DNA of 64,000 nucleotides, taken from the NCBI GenBank assembly GCA_032622095.1, contig CP136068.1, forward strand, positions 186,425,309 through 186,489,308, read 5' to 3'. Position 1 is the stretch's first letter, and each line of letters starts with the position of its first letter. Positions 42,531 through 55,800 of the stretch are shown piece after piece. This DNA is from Siphonodentalium dalli. Taxonomy: Eukaryota > Mollusca > Scaphopoda > Gadilida > Siphonodentaliidae. The notes under the pieces are model-generated. The model was given only the letters and a program-made list of their open reading frames with translations. It was not told where the DNA came from and did not search any database. Both the position numbers and the translations under genes were made by a program.

Positions 42531-43040
42531 AATATAAATCTATTTCCTGATTGTGTTTTGGGGGAAAATGGTCCCATAAGATCGATGGCAAATAGTTGTC
42601 CTGGTCTCGATGGGGCAGTGATTGGTTGAAGCGGGATTTTTGGATTGTAAGCATTTCGTTGTCGGCATGTATGACAATTGTTTATGTATGTGACAATTTT
42701 TTGCAAACAACTGGGGTGTGTAATATCTGTTTCGTATGGTCGCATAGAGCGATTGTATCGCTCTATATCCGAGACTGTGATATTGTGAGATGACTTCTTG
42801 TGCTATTTTGTCCATTATGCATATTCTTAATTGAGGTATGTCATTGTATATTGATATGTAGTGTAGGATACCATCTTTAAGAATAAAGGTTTTTGCTAAT
42901 TTTTCGGGTATATTTGTTGATTGCATTTGTTTGATAATCTCGGTGATTGTGTGGTCTGCTGATTGTTCATCTCTTATGTTAGTTATGGGATGAAGGACCG
43001 GGCTGTCCTCAAGATCAACTTCTGATTCAGTATTCGTCTT
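42531..43040 (-). pseudogene. pol: Old Ty3/gypsy element: integrase N-terminal half
   Basis: On the minus strand from 43040: KKTNTESEVDLEDS, IIKQMQSTNIPEKLAKTFI, a region corresponding to the H2C2 zinc finger (YHSLGYRA, then CHTCRQRN after a frameshift near 42740) and the first catalytic Asp (AIDLMGPF). The reading stops at RFIL at about 42530, where the inverted repeat begins. It resumes at 32146. The right end at 43040 is the start of an AGCTCAC repeat; the preceding RNase H part lies at 52821. Confidence 0.87.
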
Positions 43041-46000
43041 CTTTTTAGCTCACATGAGACGAAGTCTCCGGTGGAGCTATAGTCATCACTCCACGTCCGT
43101 CGTCCGTCCGTGCGTCCGTCTGTCCGTCTGCCCGTCTGTCCGTCTGTCCGTCCGTCAACTTTTTTTTAAAACACCTTCTCCTCTGAAACCATATATAGTA
43201 GACTAGCTGATGTGCCCGACATCTTCCGGGCTATTTAGGAATTTCTTTGTGATCACCTCCGTCTGGGGTACAGAAACATGCCTATATGACGGTATATGAG
43301 CGAGGTCAAGGCCAAGGACACGGTCGTACGTGGAATTGGACCAGCCCATATTGTTCCCGTGATCAAAGTAGGCCTACATACCAAAGTTGAGTCGGATCGG
43401 TCGAGGTCCAGAAACATGCCTATATGAGCAAGGTCGATGTCAAGGACACGATCGCACGTGAAATTGAACTCGCCAGTATTGTTCCTGGGATCAAAGTAGG
43501 CCTACATACCAAACTCGAGTCAGATCGGTCGAGGTCCAGAAACATGCCTATATGAGCGTATCGTGGAGAGGTCATCCGGACCACGTTGTGTACTTTTTAG
43601 CTCACCTGAGACGAAGTCTCCGGTGGAGCTATAGTCATCACTCCTCGTCCATCGTCCGTCCATCTGCATGTCCGTCCGTCCATGAAGTTCCATTGGACCG
43701 AATTGGTTCATATTTGGTGCGGATGTTCCCCAGGTGACTCTAATTCAGATTTTTTCAAATGAGGTCACTGGGTCAAATAGTTGCGAAACCTGGGCCATAA
43801 CTCTATTCCTCCATAGTAATTCTTACAACAACTTCTTGTCCATAACCATTGTGCCGATTGAGCTAATATTTGGTATGGAGGGTCCTTGGGTGACTGGTGT
43901 TCAGATATGTTCAAATGAGGTCACCCGGTCAATTAGTTGAGAAACCAGGGCCATAACTCTTAGTAATTCTTACAATGACTTCTTCTAAAAAAAATATTAG
44001 GCCGATTTAGCTTATATTTGGTACTGAGGGTCCTTGGGGGACTGTGGTTCAGATTAGGTCACTGTGTCGAATGTGGGCGGAGCCAGTGACATAACTAAAA
44101 AAAAAACCCAAAAAATCAGATGACCCAGGCCCCCACCCTGCCAACAGCCCCTTCACCCATATCATATCTCTCCAGAAGCACTTATTATATCTGCCAATAT
44201 CATATCGACCAGAGGACTGGGCTTCAGAGAGACAGCCAGATCATTAATTGAGATCAGAATGACAGATTAGAGATTAGAATGTTATTGGACAGGTTTGTGT
44301 AAACACTGTGCTAGCAATGGTGATTGTTATTATAAAATTCAAACATAATTATTTTCTAAAGCCTGAATTTAGTGTGTCTGACATTTGCAGAATGAGGTCC
44401 CCAGAGGGTGAATTTAGTCTTGCTACCCTGTACAGCAGGCTAGAATCACAAAATACACCCTCCAGGGACCTCATTCTGCTTAGGCCTCATCTTCTGGGAA
44501 GTATCTTGAGTGTAAAATTAGAAATTTTGTTTTAGTTACTTTTTGACTTTTTCCATTCTGTTCAGTTTCTATGTCCCCTAATTTGAAAAAGATAAAATGC
44601 ACAATTGAGGTGCTCAATGGGTGTGCATCACCAACTTCAACAGTAGAACTTCAATCTATTTCTAGGTTTCCCATGGCAGTTGAGGCCTAATCAGACTGAG
44701 TGTGAATTCGGTGATGCTAGCATGTCTTGCGGAATAGTGTCATTAAATTCACCTTTTGGGGACCTCATTCTGCAAATGTCAGACACTAAATTCAGGCTTG
44801 GCTGTTTCATATTATTTTCTTAACCACGACTTATCCAGGTGAAGACAAATTGGGGGGTATATTGGATTGAATTTGTCTTCTGTCTATCAGGCAGTCCTTC
44901 TATCCATCTATCTGTTCGGATGTCTGTCCATCTGTCTTTCAACAATTGTTTTCTTCTCCATATTAAAGACCGAATGTGTTTATATATTTTGGTGTGCATG
45001 TTCCCTAGGTGACTCACAATCAGATTTGTTCAAATAAGTTCATCAGATCAAATAGGTGCAAAGCCAGGACCATAACTGTTTCCCTCCATAGTAATTCTTA
45101 AAACAATTTCTTCTCAAGAACCATTGGGCCTATATACATGTAGCTTATATTTGGTATGGAGGGGCCTTGGGTGACCGGGGTTCAGATTTGTTCAAATGGG
45201 TTCATTTTTAGGAAAAGAGGCCCCCAGAGTGTGAGGTGAATTTAGTGATGCTAGCCCACCTTGCGGAATAGTGTCATTAAATCCGCCGTTTGGGGACCTC
45301 ATTCTGTAAAGGTCAGACACACTAAATACAGGCTTGGCTGTTCCAAAATTATTTTCTTAACCACCACTTATCCAGGTGAAATCATACCCTGATTTTTCAA
45401 AGAAAAATGGGGGGGGGGGGGTATATTGATATTGATATTACTAGATAAATGGATCTCATAGATGGAGATTCACATTTGTTCTAATAGGGGCAGAGATAAG
45501 AGATTTAACTCTCCTCTACACTGTTTGGTACTGGTATAATAATATTGATTTCTTAGTAAGGCAGCCTGGGTGAGGGCAATGTTTAATGCAATGGGTAGTG
45601 ACTATAGAGGGGGTGGAGTTTTGACCCCCTACTTTAATCAAAAATTTAAACAGTTGAAAATTTCATGCCTGATACAATATTATTTTCTTAACCACCACTT
45701 ACCAGATGAAATCATGCCCTTATTTTTCAAAGACAATTGGGGGGGGTATATTGGATATTGGGGGGTATATTAATATTACTAGATGAATGGATCTCATAGT
45801 TGGGGATTCACATTTGGCAATGGAGGGAGTGTAGAGGGGTGGAGTTTTGACCCCCTACCAGTTGAAAATTTCATGTCTGATACAACATTAGTTGTAGATT
45901 AGATGTTCACACCAAAAATCGGTTGGAACTGTTTCATAGTTTGGTTTAATTTTCCAACATGTATGTTTTTAAATCACCAGTCCATATATGTTCCTACTTC

Positions 46001-46393
46001 AGGTTAAACTGTTGGACAGAATTGGCCACAAATTTTACTCTTTATGGGGGTGTCAGGTTGGTAATTTTCAAATGGGGTCACCTGGTCAAATAGGGGCCAA
46101 GCGAAGGACAGTTTTCCTCTTAATATGCTTCCTTCACAAGGACCATCAGGTCTATTTTACTGATATTTAATATGAAGGGTTCTTTGGTGTATGGGATTCA
46201 AATTTATTCAGATGGGGTCACCAGGTTAAATGGGGTGGGACCAGGGACATAACTGTATGTCTCTATAGTAATACTTAAAATATCTTCTCAAGAGAGGTTG
46301 GACTATTTAGCTTACATATAGCATGGAGGATCCTTTAGTGTCTGAGATTCAGATTTGTTAACATGAGGTCAACCTGTTAAGAAATGACGGGGC
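43041..46393 (+). mobile_element. Two 'TTTTTAGCTCAC' repeats with ~150 bp monomers
   Basis: Both copies (43041 and 43594) start with a tttttagctcac(a/c)tgagacg and ctccggtggagct hairpin, then a GTCCGTCC microsatellite. The first continues into ~130 bp repeats (acatgcctatatgagc, gaattggacc). The second continues into ~150 bp monomers (ggtatggagggtccttgggtg, gccataactctattcctcc) to about 46390. The architecture is like the Pearl-like arrays but the sequence differs. No genes. A TIR element (44361-44797) is embedded. Confidence 0.7.
44361..44797. mobile_element. ~437 bp element with ~40 bp terminal inverted repeats
   Basis: gcctgaatttagtgtgtctg opens the left end and the inverse (cagacactaaattcaggc) closes the right, with both continuing into cctcattctgcaaatgtc-type sequence and its complement. 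A partial second copy of the right end lies at 45215-45335 followed by the same flank (ttggctgttc...ttattttcttaacc), so the region has also been duplicated. Confidence 0.65.
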
Positions 46394-46396
46394 TAT

Positions 46397-49300
46397 TAGT
46401 AGAGGCTCTTATGTACTCCCGTGTGCACTTTGTGAAGAAATATAGCGACTATGCCAATGACGTTGCTTGATATCTCAGGCACCAGAAAACAAATGTTAGA
46501 CACCTTGGGGTCGCGACTGGGTGGATTTATGACGTCATCAAGATGGCCGCCATACACAATTTCACAGTATGCACTTAGTCAGTTTGATTAATATCTACTT
46601 GTAAATTTATTATAGAAATTTGATTATCTCACCACTGACGTGAAACTAATACCCCATACTTCCAGTTGACAGAAAAAGTGGCCACCAAAAACCAAGATGG
46701 CCGCCAAAATGGCGACCGAAATTCGGAAAATTGATGATTTTTCACACTTTCCTCTTGAATCATTAACCGATGTTTGAAATTTGTAACGAATAAAGACCTA
46801 AATTTGAATAAATTCTAGTATCCAACCATTTCTACAACATAATATGTCATATTTCGGATCTCATTCCTGCCAGCTATCTTTAAAATGTGAATTCAAAAAT
46901 GTGCTATGAAAGTTAACCAAAATTCAATTATATGATTCTAGCCAAGAGTTGAACAGAAAATAACTGAATTTGATGAAGATAATGTAAAAATGTTTTAAAT
47001 ATGTAAATTGCCATATAGTTACACTGAAAATAATGCATATTCGTTTAAGATGGCGGCCAAGATGGCTGCCAAAATGGAGAAATCACCAAAATCTGTCCAA
47101 TTTTTAGTAATATCACTCATGTGTTGGGGGAAAGTAAATATATGTGAATATGTGCTACTTTTTCGCGGACATCCATGGACTTATGGAATGAATTGTAAAT
47201 TTGGTGAACCATACAGCTGCTTATACCCGAGAATTCAACAGAATTATACCACGAAAATTAAGTCAAATCATCTTCATGGCAGCCACACAAATTTGCAGAA
47301 TGGGTACTGAGTGAGGAAGAAAATTTAACACAGAAAATGATAAATATTTCTACGGCAATGATAAAATTGCACCGAGCTTTCTTTTGAAAGAACAAGATTG
47401 ATAAAAAATACCAAGATGGCTGTCAAAATGGCGACCGAAATATAGAAATATAGAAATGTGTTGAATTGTTACACATGCCACTTACATCATTTTCGGTTAT
47501 TTGTAAACTGTGGCGAGTAGGAATTGTCTTTGCTTTTATCAGTCATGACACCAAGTAATTTGGAAAACATATTATGCTGTAATTTGTGTCTAATTGTTGT
47601 CCATACTCCGAAAAATGCAAATTAAATAATTCGCTATGTAATTTCACAAATAAACTTGTTTCTCGAGGTTCTAGATTAACATTGGACATAAATAGGCATA
47701 ATAAAACAAACAAAAGTGTACACAGTTTTAAATATCGTTAGTGTCATTCAATTACACTCGACATTGATCTATTTGACCCAAGATGGTCGCCAGAATGGCA
47801 GCCAAAACTCAGTTATAAAATGTGACAAATGTTTATATTCTCAAACGGCATTTAGCAAATGAGTTGGATATATTCGCCCAATCTAAATTAGATACTATCA
47901 TGTTAAGGTATATTGTGACTATGTTTGACCAAACATAGTTTGTTTATAATCGAGAATATATCAGAATGGACTCTTAGAAACCTAACATGAAATTGCCCAA
48001 TATAATTTAAACGATCCTGCCCGTTTCCTGGGAAGGAAGTCAAACCAGATATGTGCTGACTATCATTATAAGGGCATAACGAGTACTCGAACGCAAAAGA
48101 ATCCCTGCAGTCATAATACAGACAGAAATCCAACTTTATGGCTATATTATTTCGTTTGGGGCAGATCTGCTTTATTCGTTGCCTATTCTTGATTAATTGT
48201 TGACCACGTTGATTTCGCCCGGCCACAAAAATTTAGAAGATTCAGGAAAAATATCACACCTTGACTTCATCGAAGTCGAAGTTGCATTGCTATCATACTG
48301 CCACCGGGAAATATAATTGCTCAACTTAGAAATACACAGGCATTACATGTTAGTGCAAACATTATTTCGTATCTAATTATGAAACAGTTGTGTCTAATAA
48401 GATACAATAAGGGGAGATTGCATTGTTCAGTTTCTTTTTCTTTTTGGCATATATGTGTTTCATCACCCGAAATTCGTTTGAATGGTTGAGACATTGTCAC
48501 ACTTCTCAAGACGTGAATCAGCACATGTATCACTCTTGTTACTTCGTCCAATAGATGGTCACATTGATGGTAGCCTAACTACAACCAACTCACCCCAGCA
48601 ACTACAGTTGACTTACAAACTCATCTCGCAAGCTAACAGAGCTCACCACAAAACTCTCCAACTGCATATAAGAGACTCCATATAGAATGTTTCTTTCGGT
48701 TGTGGAATTGAGAGTCCATAATACAGATTTAATAAATAAATGTCAATACGGCCGCTGACCTCATAGCAGATACATTGCATATTCACTTCGATGTAGTCTA
48801 ACAGAACTGTGCACGTAACCGAGTTAATGCTTGTCAGTTTATTTTAGAATATGTCAAAACATCAGTATCGGGCAAAAATAGCCTAAGATTTGTCATTCTC
48901 CATGTCGAGTCCAGCAAGTGACAATAACGGCACCTCAACTTCTTCCTGGTTGTCAATGAACAATATCGTGAAATCAAAATGCCTATGCCTAGTGCCTGGA
49001 TATTTAGTGATGAAATACTTCATCGAAACACCCGAAGCTCATCTTTGGTCCACGCCATATGATGCTGAATCGAACTAATGAATACAGTGACGGGTCATCA
49101 AGATAATTTAATGGAACGTTTATTAAGATTTCTTGCAAAACGTCGACATGGGGACATTCATTAGCATTATACATCAACTGTTAGTTCACAGAAGGTAAAG
49201 ATCTTCGAATCACAGAAACCCCGCAATCTCGAACGAAATCCTTTAATTGTCCATCGAACAAATGTAGTTTATAGAATTTGCTGGCAAACCGTACAACCAT

Positions 49301-52229
49301 AATAGTCGGATCCACAAGTAGGCCAATAACAAGCTTGGAATATAGATACTGCGCAAAAGTTGGAAGTAACAGATAACAATGTTATTCTTGAAATGAGAGA
49401 ATATTGTGGATTGTTAGCTATTTGAAGAGTCCATAACTGAAATATACTTCAACTATTGATCAGGAAGGTATAATATTACAACGTTTAACGACCTGGGTTT
49501 TCTGCAGACCTGATTTCATTGTAGTGGGATATCAAATGTTCCTGTATAAAACATCTGGAAAGAATACTACAAACTTTCCACCCAATAATAATACATGTAC
49601 CCCAACATGTCGGTGAGTTGAATTGCCTCTACAGCCAAGTCGAACTGTGCATCGGTGCGAAAATTATTATCAATTTTATCTGGAACATTGCCGATAGCCG
49701 ATACAATTACAGAAATGCAGGCATTTAAAGAAAATTTGGTGTGAATATGTTTCTTGTATGACATTTTGATGATACATAACGCAAGCATGAAAGAACTTCG
49801 ATAACACATGTGACAAATATGACATAAGTGCATAAGTTCTGCACATGAAGATGGGGATCATACACGGAACGAACTTGTAGTATATGCGATATCCAGAAAA
49901 CTATCTCTGTGGAACTCAAATACACATGTATACCAATTGAACTCATTATATGAGGCTATCTTCCTACCCTAGCTCGATCAAAATCAGCCACGCTTTCGCA
50001 AATCTTGGGTCTGGAGTCAGTGGGTTGGCATATGAGCTGTCCATAGCTCCACAACAGTTTCTGTTTTGGTACGAACCTGAACATAATTTATCTCTAGTCG
50101 CTATATATCGCATGTAATAAGCAGAGGTCTGGTAGAAATCCGCCGATGATATTCTTCTTCGCAAAAGACAGATATAGCTCACACCTGAACGCTCTCGTTT
50201 GGTAGTCTGCGACAAAGCAATTACTGTCATGTAATCCCCTGATGCACACATAATATGAACTAGATGTTATTCAAGGACGAGCAATTGTAAAAAATGTCAG
50301 TTTCACAAAAGTATACCCTGTGTTTTCGTATATGTATATTAATAAGAACGAATCACACAAATATTAGCTCCTATTCTTATATTTGGACTTAGTATACACT
50401 AATTATTAAGCTTGATAACATGGAAGATGTATGTAATGTCAACGCATTATATGCCGCTACTGTTTTTGGGTACTGCATTGTGTGATGTCCATTCAATTAA
50501 TTTCCGTGAGCAGCTGAATTTCGGTAGAATTGACTTAGTACGATGGCATTACATGAGCGATACGGGAGTCAAGTGAAAAATTCTTAGCCAAACCCCATAA
50601 GGGGGGCGATATCAAGGGGAAGTAATTAAAGTATTGCTCAATACCGACAGCCTTATAGTTGAGGTAGGGATTTTTCTCCAGTCGAGTCACCCAAATCAGG
50701 ACATTTCCGCTGTACATGTAATGATGGATGTAATCAGCATATATTCAGATTTGGATATTTTCAAATAGGTCAACATCAGATGAATTTATCTACTTTTCAT
50801 GGTTTCTGTTTCCATTCTCATGAAATCTCGGATATAAGCAGCTACTGTTCGCAAAATATTCATATTGTATCAGCATTCCTGGCACTTTTGTCAACAGGGG
50901 AACAAATGTGTTTACTAGTAGTCACTGAAACCCACATTAGGAGCGTTATCAATGAAAACTAGCAAATTTGGATGATTTCTCCATTTTGGTAACCATCTTG
51001 AGTCACCATCCTGAATTTAGATTCATGTGGATAATAATATCTTAATCTAACATATCATGGTTGTTGAATGATTAGATAGTATAATTCATTCAAAATAAGG
51101 TTGCTAGTAGCCACCGATTTCAAACCGCTGTGAATAATTTAAGAGGCGAGTGTGGAAAATCATCAATTATTATAATTTCGGTCGCCGTTTTGGGAGCCAT
51201 CTTGGATTTTTAGGTCCAAATTGCACCGCTAAGAGGAAGTGTGATCCAATGGTATTATTGGTCGCGAAACATAATCATTTCACTATCTAAATTTTCCTCC
51301 CAGACTCAATGCCAACTCTGAAATTGTTCATGGTTGCCATTTTGATGATTTCATCTCATTTTCGTCGTTTCATTCTCTCGAATTCTTGAGTATAAACAGC
51401 CATTGTTCACAAACTATTCATATTGTTTCATATCTCCATGTTATTACGCCAACACGGAGCAAATATATTCACCTATATTTACTAAATCGCACATTAGGAG
51501 TGATATCAAAGAAAATTTGACAAATTTTAGTGATTTATCAATTTTGGCAACCATTTTGGTCGCCATCTTGAATACAGATGCACTTTTTTGGTTGTAATTA
51601 TATGGCAATCTATATGTTTAAACCTGTTGCAAATGTTTGTTATCAAAATCAGCTATTTTCTGGCTAACACTTGGTTTGAATTACAAAATCGATATTTGGT
51701 AAAATTTCATAGCATATTTATGAATTCACATTTTGACGACATTTTGTAGGAATAAGACCCAAACTATGACATATTATCATGTCCAAATGGTTAGGTGTTC
51801 AAATGTTTTTAAAATTAAGTTGCTATTAGCCACAGATTTCAAACAACCGTGAATGTTTTAAGAGAAATGTGTGAAAATTCATCATTTTCTCGAACTTCGG
51901 TCGCCATTTTGGCGGCCATCTTGGTTAAATGTGGTCAATTTTTCTGTCAAAGTGAAGCCTGTTATCATAGTATCACAACAGTAGAGAAATATTATATTTC
52001 CTACCATAAATTCACTACTAGCTATTAATCAAACTGATTCAGTGCCTACTCTGAAATGCTGGATGGCGGCCATCTTGATGACGTCATAAAACCACCCAGT
52101 CGCGACCCCCAGGTGTCTAACATTTGTTTTCTGGTGCCCCAGATATCAAGCAACATCATGAGCATAGTGGCTATATTTCTTCACAAAATGCACACGGGAG
52201 CCAAAAAATGGACATAAGAGCCTCTACTA
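46397..52229. mobile_element. 5.8 kb foldback element with ~1.4 kb inverted arms
   Basis: The ends TAGTAGAGGCTCTTATG and its inverse are flanked by TAT on both sides (46394-46396, 52230-52232), a possible 3 bp duplication. The arms 46397 to about 47850 and about 50780 to 52229 align as inverted copies (for example tgtctaacatttgttttctgg at 52114 against its complement at 46475). They are studded with aagatggccgcc-type motifs. The middle 47850-50780 is single-copy in this window and might hold captured gene sequence. No transposase was recognised. Confidence 0.82.
47903..50251 (-). other. Possible captured exons in the foldback core
   Basis: Three minus-strand open stretches look more protein-like than their surroundings: about 49964-50251 (ERSGVSYICLLRRRISSADF, ending at a possible donor CTAGG|GTAGGA), about 49610-49700 (DKIDNNFRTDAQFDLAVEAI, after a possible acceptor ttccag) and 47950-48226 (LDFCLYYDCRDSFAFEY). 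I recognise no family and the splice sites are weak. They could be fragments of a host gene carried by the element, or chance. 48230-49560 shows nothing further. Confidence 0.2.
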
Positions 52230-52578
52230 TATGGGGACTTAACACTTTTGCGTCTAATAAAATCATTAAAATACAAAATTCATTAAAACATCTACCTTGG
52301 AACTACCTGACTGATTAATCTGACATACATGTATGGTGTTTTGGGTCCATGGATAATTTGGTCTTCAAACATGTCTAAATGGTTTTATAAAAAGGCGCTT
52401 GTGAGATTGGAAATTTCCAACAATTGAGAAAGTTTGAGATGTCGGTTGTGAAATTCCAACCTAAGACTTGGGAGTCTGGAGCCCGGTCGGGAGGGGACTT
52501 GTTGAGCTGGAGGAGGGGGTGGGGTCATCAGTAGTGTACAGTTGGTAATTTCAGGGTAGATATTCACCGATCTACATA

Positions 52579-52746
52579 CAGTAATGCTCTAAGTAAGCTT
52601 GATGCCATTCATCGGAAAGCTTTCACCGGAAAGCTCTCCCCGAGAGCTTTCTGATGAATGGCAACAAGCCATATTTCCGACTAAATCCTGAAAAGTTACC
52701 CATAATTCTGCTGTGGTTAAGAAGTCGCTTACTTAGAGTATTACTG
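52579..52746. mobile_element. 168 bp mariner-type MITE, chimeric relative of 40253
   Basis: The ends CAGTAATGCTC...GAGTATTACTG are flanked by TA (52577, 52747). The right half shares agccatatttccgactaaat with the MITE at 40253. The left half is replaced by an unrelated hairpin (gccattcatcggaaagct with agctttctgatgaatggc). Confidence 0.88.
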
Positions 52747-52820
52747 TACATGAAGCCTCTCTAGCCACATATCCTGTTTAGATCTACTTCTTTTAAAATG
52801 ATTATGAAAAGTTCTGACTG

Positions 52821-55043
52821 TTATGGTCTCCAGAGTCCCAGTCTTATCAGTCTTTGCAGTCTGGTGAGCGACCCCACAGTCTTTGACTGTCTTGTTGGTT
52901 TGTTTCGTCTTGAAAATTCTTGAATATCTTTCATGTCAAGGATATTAACATCATGTACAAGGGGATTGGTGGGTGGATTTGGGTCGCTATCTGTGCAAGA
53001 ATTGATGCATGGTGTGTGTCGGGGTTTATACGACTGCAAAAATCGGCCGTAACATTGTTCGTGCCTTTAATATAAGTAATTTTTGGGTTCAATGCTGATA
53101 TTTCCAAAAAACATTTTTGCATTTTTGTGTTTATCAGATCCTGTTTTTTAAACATGTGGATGAGGGGTAAGTGATCTGTTTTAATCTCTAATTGGGAGCC
53201 CTGTAAGTAAAATGTAAATTGCCTTGCAAACGTGTATATATCAAACGCTGTTTGGCATGGCGCATCCCACACGAATTTAGCATATTTAGCTGTGAGTTTG
53301 ATTAAAGGCAATGCCGTGGATGAGAAAGTTGGAGAATATGATCTGTAAAAATTAAGAATTCCAAGTAATCTGCGGACTTCTTTAACTGATTTCGGAGGTG
53401 GTAGAGACTTGATAATTGAAATCTTGTCAGGATCAGGGGATGTGCACTTGTCGGAAATAATATGTCCTAAAAATTTGACTTGTGGTTGGCAAAATTTAGA
53501 TTTTGATAGTTTAACTATTAAGCCGTATTCCCTGAGTCTGTCAAATAGGTTTGTAAGCTGCTGTATATGCATTTGAGGATCGGAACTATGACAGATCAGA
53601 TCATCAACAAAACCTTCTACAAATGGGAGATCATGGAGGGCCATATTCATGAGTTTTAAAAAATACCCTGAGCTCGAGACATATCCCATCGGAGCTCTTT
53701 GATAGCTGTATTGACCTTCCGACGTATTCATAGTTAGGATGGGAACATGTTCGGGTTCAACTCCTATAACATGGTAGGCATTTGATAAATCAAAGATACT
53801 GAAAATAGTTGAGCCGAGTAACTTGGACGATATTTCTGTAAAACTAGGCATAGACCATTTTAATGGAATGGAAACATCATTGAGTATTCTCAGATCGATC
53901 ACCAATTGGTAATTAGGGGTACCGTCAGGGTTGGGTGTGGATTTGCGGATGAGGAGACTGGGAAATCCCCACGATGAATGGGCAGTGGGTTTAATGATGT
54001 CTGCATCTCATAATTTTTTAATCTCGGCAGCCATAATCCGTTGTTTGTTAAGCGGTGTTGGGTATTTTTTGCCAAAAATAGGTAAAGTATTTGGTTTGAG
54101 GTCGATTTTCATTTTAATTTTAGGACAATATCCTATCTTGTTTATGTCATTTGTAAAAACATCAGGATATTGTGATACTAGTTGCAATATTTGCTGTTTA
54201 AGGTGTTGAGGTGCTACGATATCATCGATAGATATAGGTTGAGTCTTGGTGATTGGAGGGTTAACGTCTTGCCGGTCACCTATGGTGTTGATACTGTGGT
54301 TGATTGGCGGAGATAAGTTAATGTTTTCCTCATCGGATGTCCTACATATCATTTGCTCTTGAATGCCAAATGCTTGTGCTATTATACGACCTTTCCTAAT
54401 CGACATATGTGAGGCGGATTGATTTTCTATCATGACGCAAATATTTTGATTAGTTGCATCTGCTATCGTGTCGGTTACATGTACATTGGGTTCCTGTTCA
54501 AAAAATGGACATGTTACCTTTGCCTATTCGGATTATAGGTGTGTTAAACATATTATTTGGTCATATGAGTCTGCCTGTTATGATTGCGCATGAGTGGGGA
54601 GACAATGAAACGTTATTTGTTGATCGGATAAGTGATGCAATGTGATCGTCCCTTAACATTGGGTATAATTGATTCTGAATTCTGAATTTTTCTATATCAA
54701 AGTAAAGTCTAATACTGTGTTGTTTCATAAAGTCGCGCCCTAAAATGCACGGACGTGATAGGGTTGCGAGTGTGCAATTTGACAGCAAATGGGAAAGAAA
54801 AGATGGTCACTCACCAATTTCCGAGAAGAATAATGTGCACGAATCTGTGATGATGAATGGGTAGGCGATGTTCATAATGTTCTTGTAGTGTTTATTTGAA
54901 ACAGAAGGGTGTCCACATCGGATGTTAATGTTTATGTGGAGCTGGATCTGGTCTGCAAGAGGCGTGAGTAATGTTTCTAGCTGGATACACGATGTGAGCT
55001 GGTCGTACACTTTCAAATAAAGCAATTGATTTAGGTACCCCAT
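52821..55043 (-). pseudogene. pol: Old Ty3/gypsy element: protease, reverse transcriptase, damaged RNase H
   Basis: Minus strand from 55043: the protease region ends with CILGRDFM (54740), interrupted by TGA (54807-54809) and a frameshift near 54500. The pre-RT segment (QYPDVFTNDINKIGY) and reverse transcriptase follow, with one in-frame TGA at 54008-54010. Motif A is FSIFDLSNAYH and motif C is GFVDDL, so both are kept. In RNase H, CQTAFD jumps directly to IYTFARQFTFYLQGS, an internal deletion removing the first catalytic residues; TDHLPLI and ADFCSR remain. A frameshift near 53000 leads to the linker (TNPLVHDVNILDMKD) and homology ends at about 52850. The integrase is at 43040-42531 and 32146-30418. 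Confidence 0.9.
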
Positions 55044-55380
55044 GGAACCAAAAGCCGCGATAGTACCAGACAGTTTGGTACTATAAGCCTTTAGAGTCTG
55101 TTTAGCGTTATAGAACCAGATGAGTTGTCAATATCGAGTGCCGTGTGCAAAGTATTAAATTAAAGTGAAAAGATGGCCGCCCGTCGACTCGCGGTCGTAG
55201 ATCTGTCGGATCATTTCATTTAGCACTATGCAAGGGAGTCTTTATGGTTTTGTACTTAATTCGATGTTTAAACGAATGAAAAGCATCTATTTCTTGGCAC
55301 CTCATATCGTGAGCGTCATGTCTTCGGTGACATAAATGCAGGGTGCGTATTATATCCACAATGCCCGGGAAGAACTTAAA
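55044..55380. other. No gene recognised
   Basis: This sequence precedes the old gypsy protease. It contains one aaagatggccgccc motif at 55155. Gag of the old element is not recognisable. Confidence 0.5.
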
Positions 55381-55383
55381 TAA

Positions 55384-55572
55384 TTATTAGGTAACCCAGA
55401 GTACCAACAATTTGGTACTCTAGAGTACCAAGAAGTTGGTACTCCAGATTACCAAACATTTTGGTACTCTAGAGTACCTAAACTTTTGGTACTCCAGAGT
55501 ACCAAAAAGTTGGTACTCCCACTGGGACAAAGCTTAGTACCTACGTAGGTACTCTGAAGTACCTATATTTTT
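55384..55572. repeat. Array of 16 bp palindromes (GGTACTCTAGAGTACC type)
   Basis: Six palindromic or near-palindromic units start at about 55391, 55416, 55437, 55462, 55487 and 55512, separated by short A/T-rich spacers. A tacctacgtaggta-type palindrome follows at about 55540. Confidence 0.85.
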
Positions 55573-55589
55573 AAGAGTGTAGGGAAACA

Positions 55590-55800
55590 ATGTGTCCAAA
55601 AGGTTGATTCGTCTATATCAGAAAGGTATGGTATGCGGTCCTGTGTGTCCAAAGGGTTGGGTCGTCGATATCCGATGAGTATGGTATGCGGTCCTGTGTG
55701 TCCGAAGGTTGGGTCGTCGATATCAGATGAGTATGGTATGCGGTCCTGTGTGCCCAAAGGGTTGGTATGCGGTCCTGTGTGCCCAAAGGGTTGAGTTGTG
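55590..55800. repeat. ~56 bp tandem repeat, about four units
   Basis: The unit gtatggtatgcggtcctgtg recurs at 55626, 55679 and 55731, with a shortened unit at 55766. It produces repetitive minus-strand open frames that I do not regard as genes. Confidence 0.85.
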
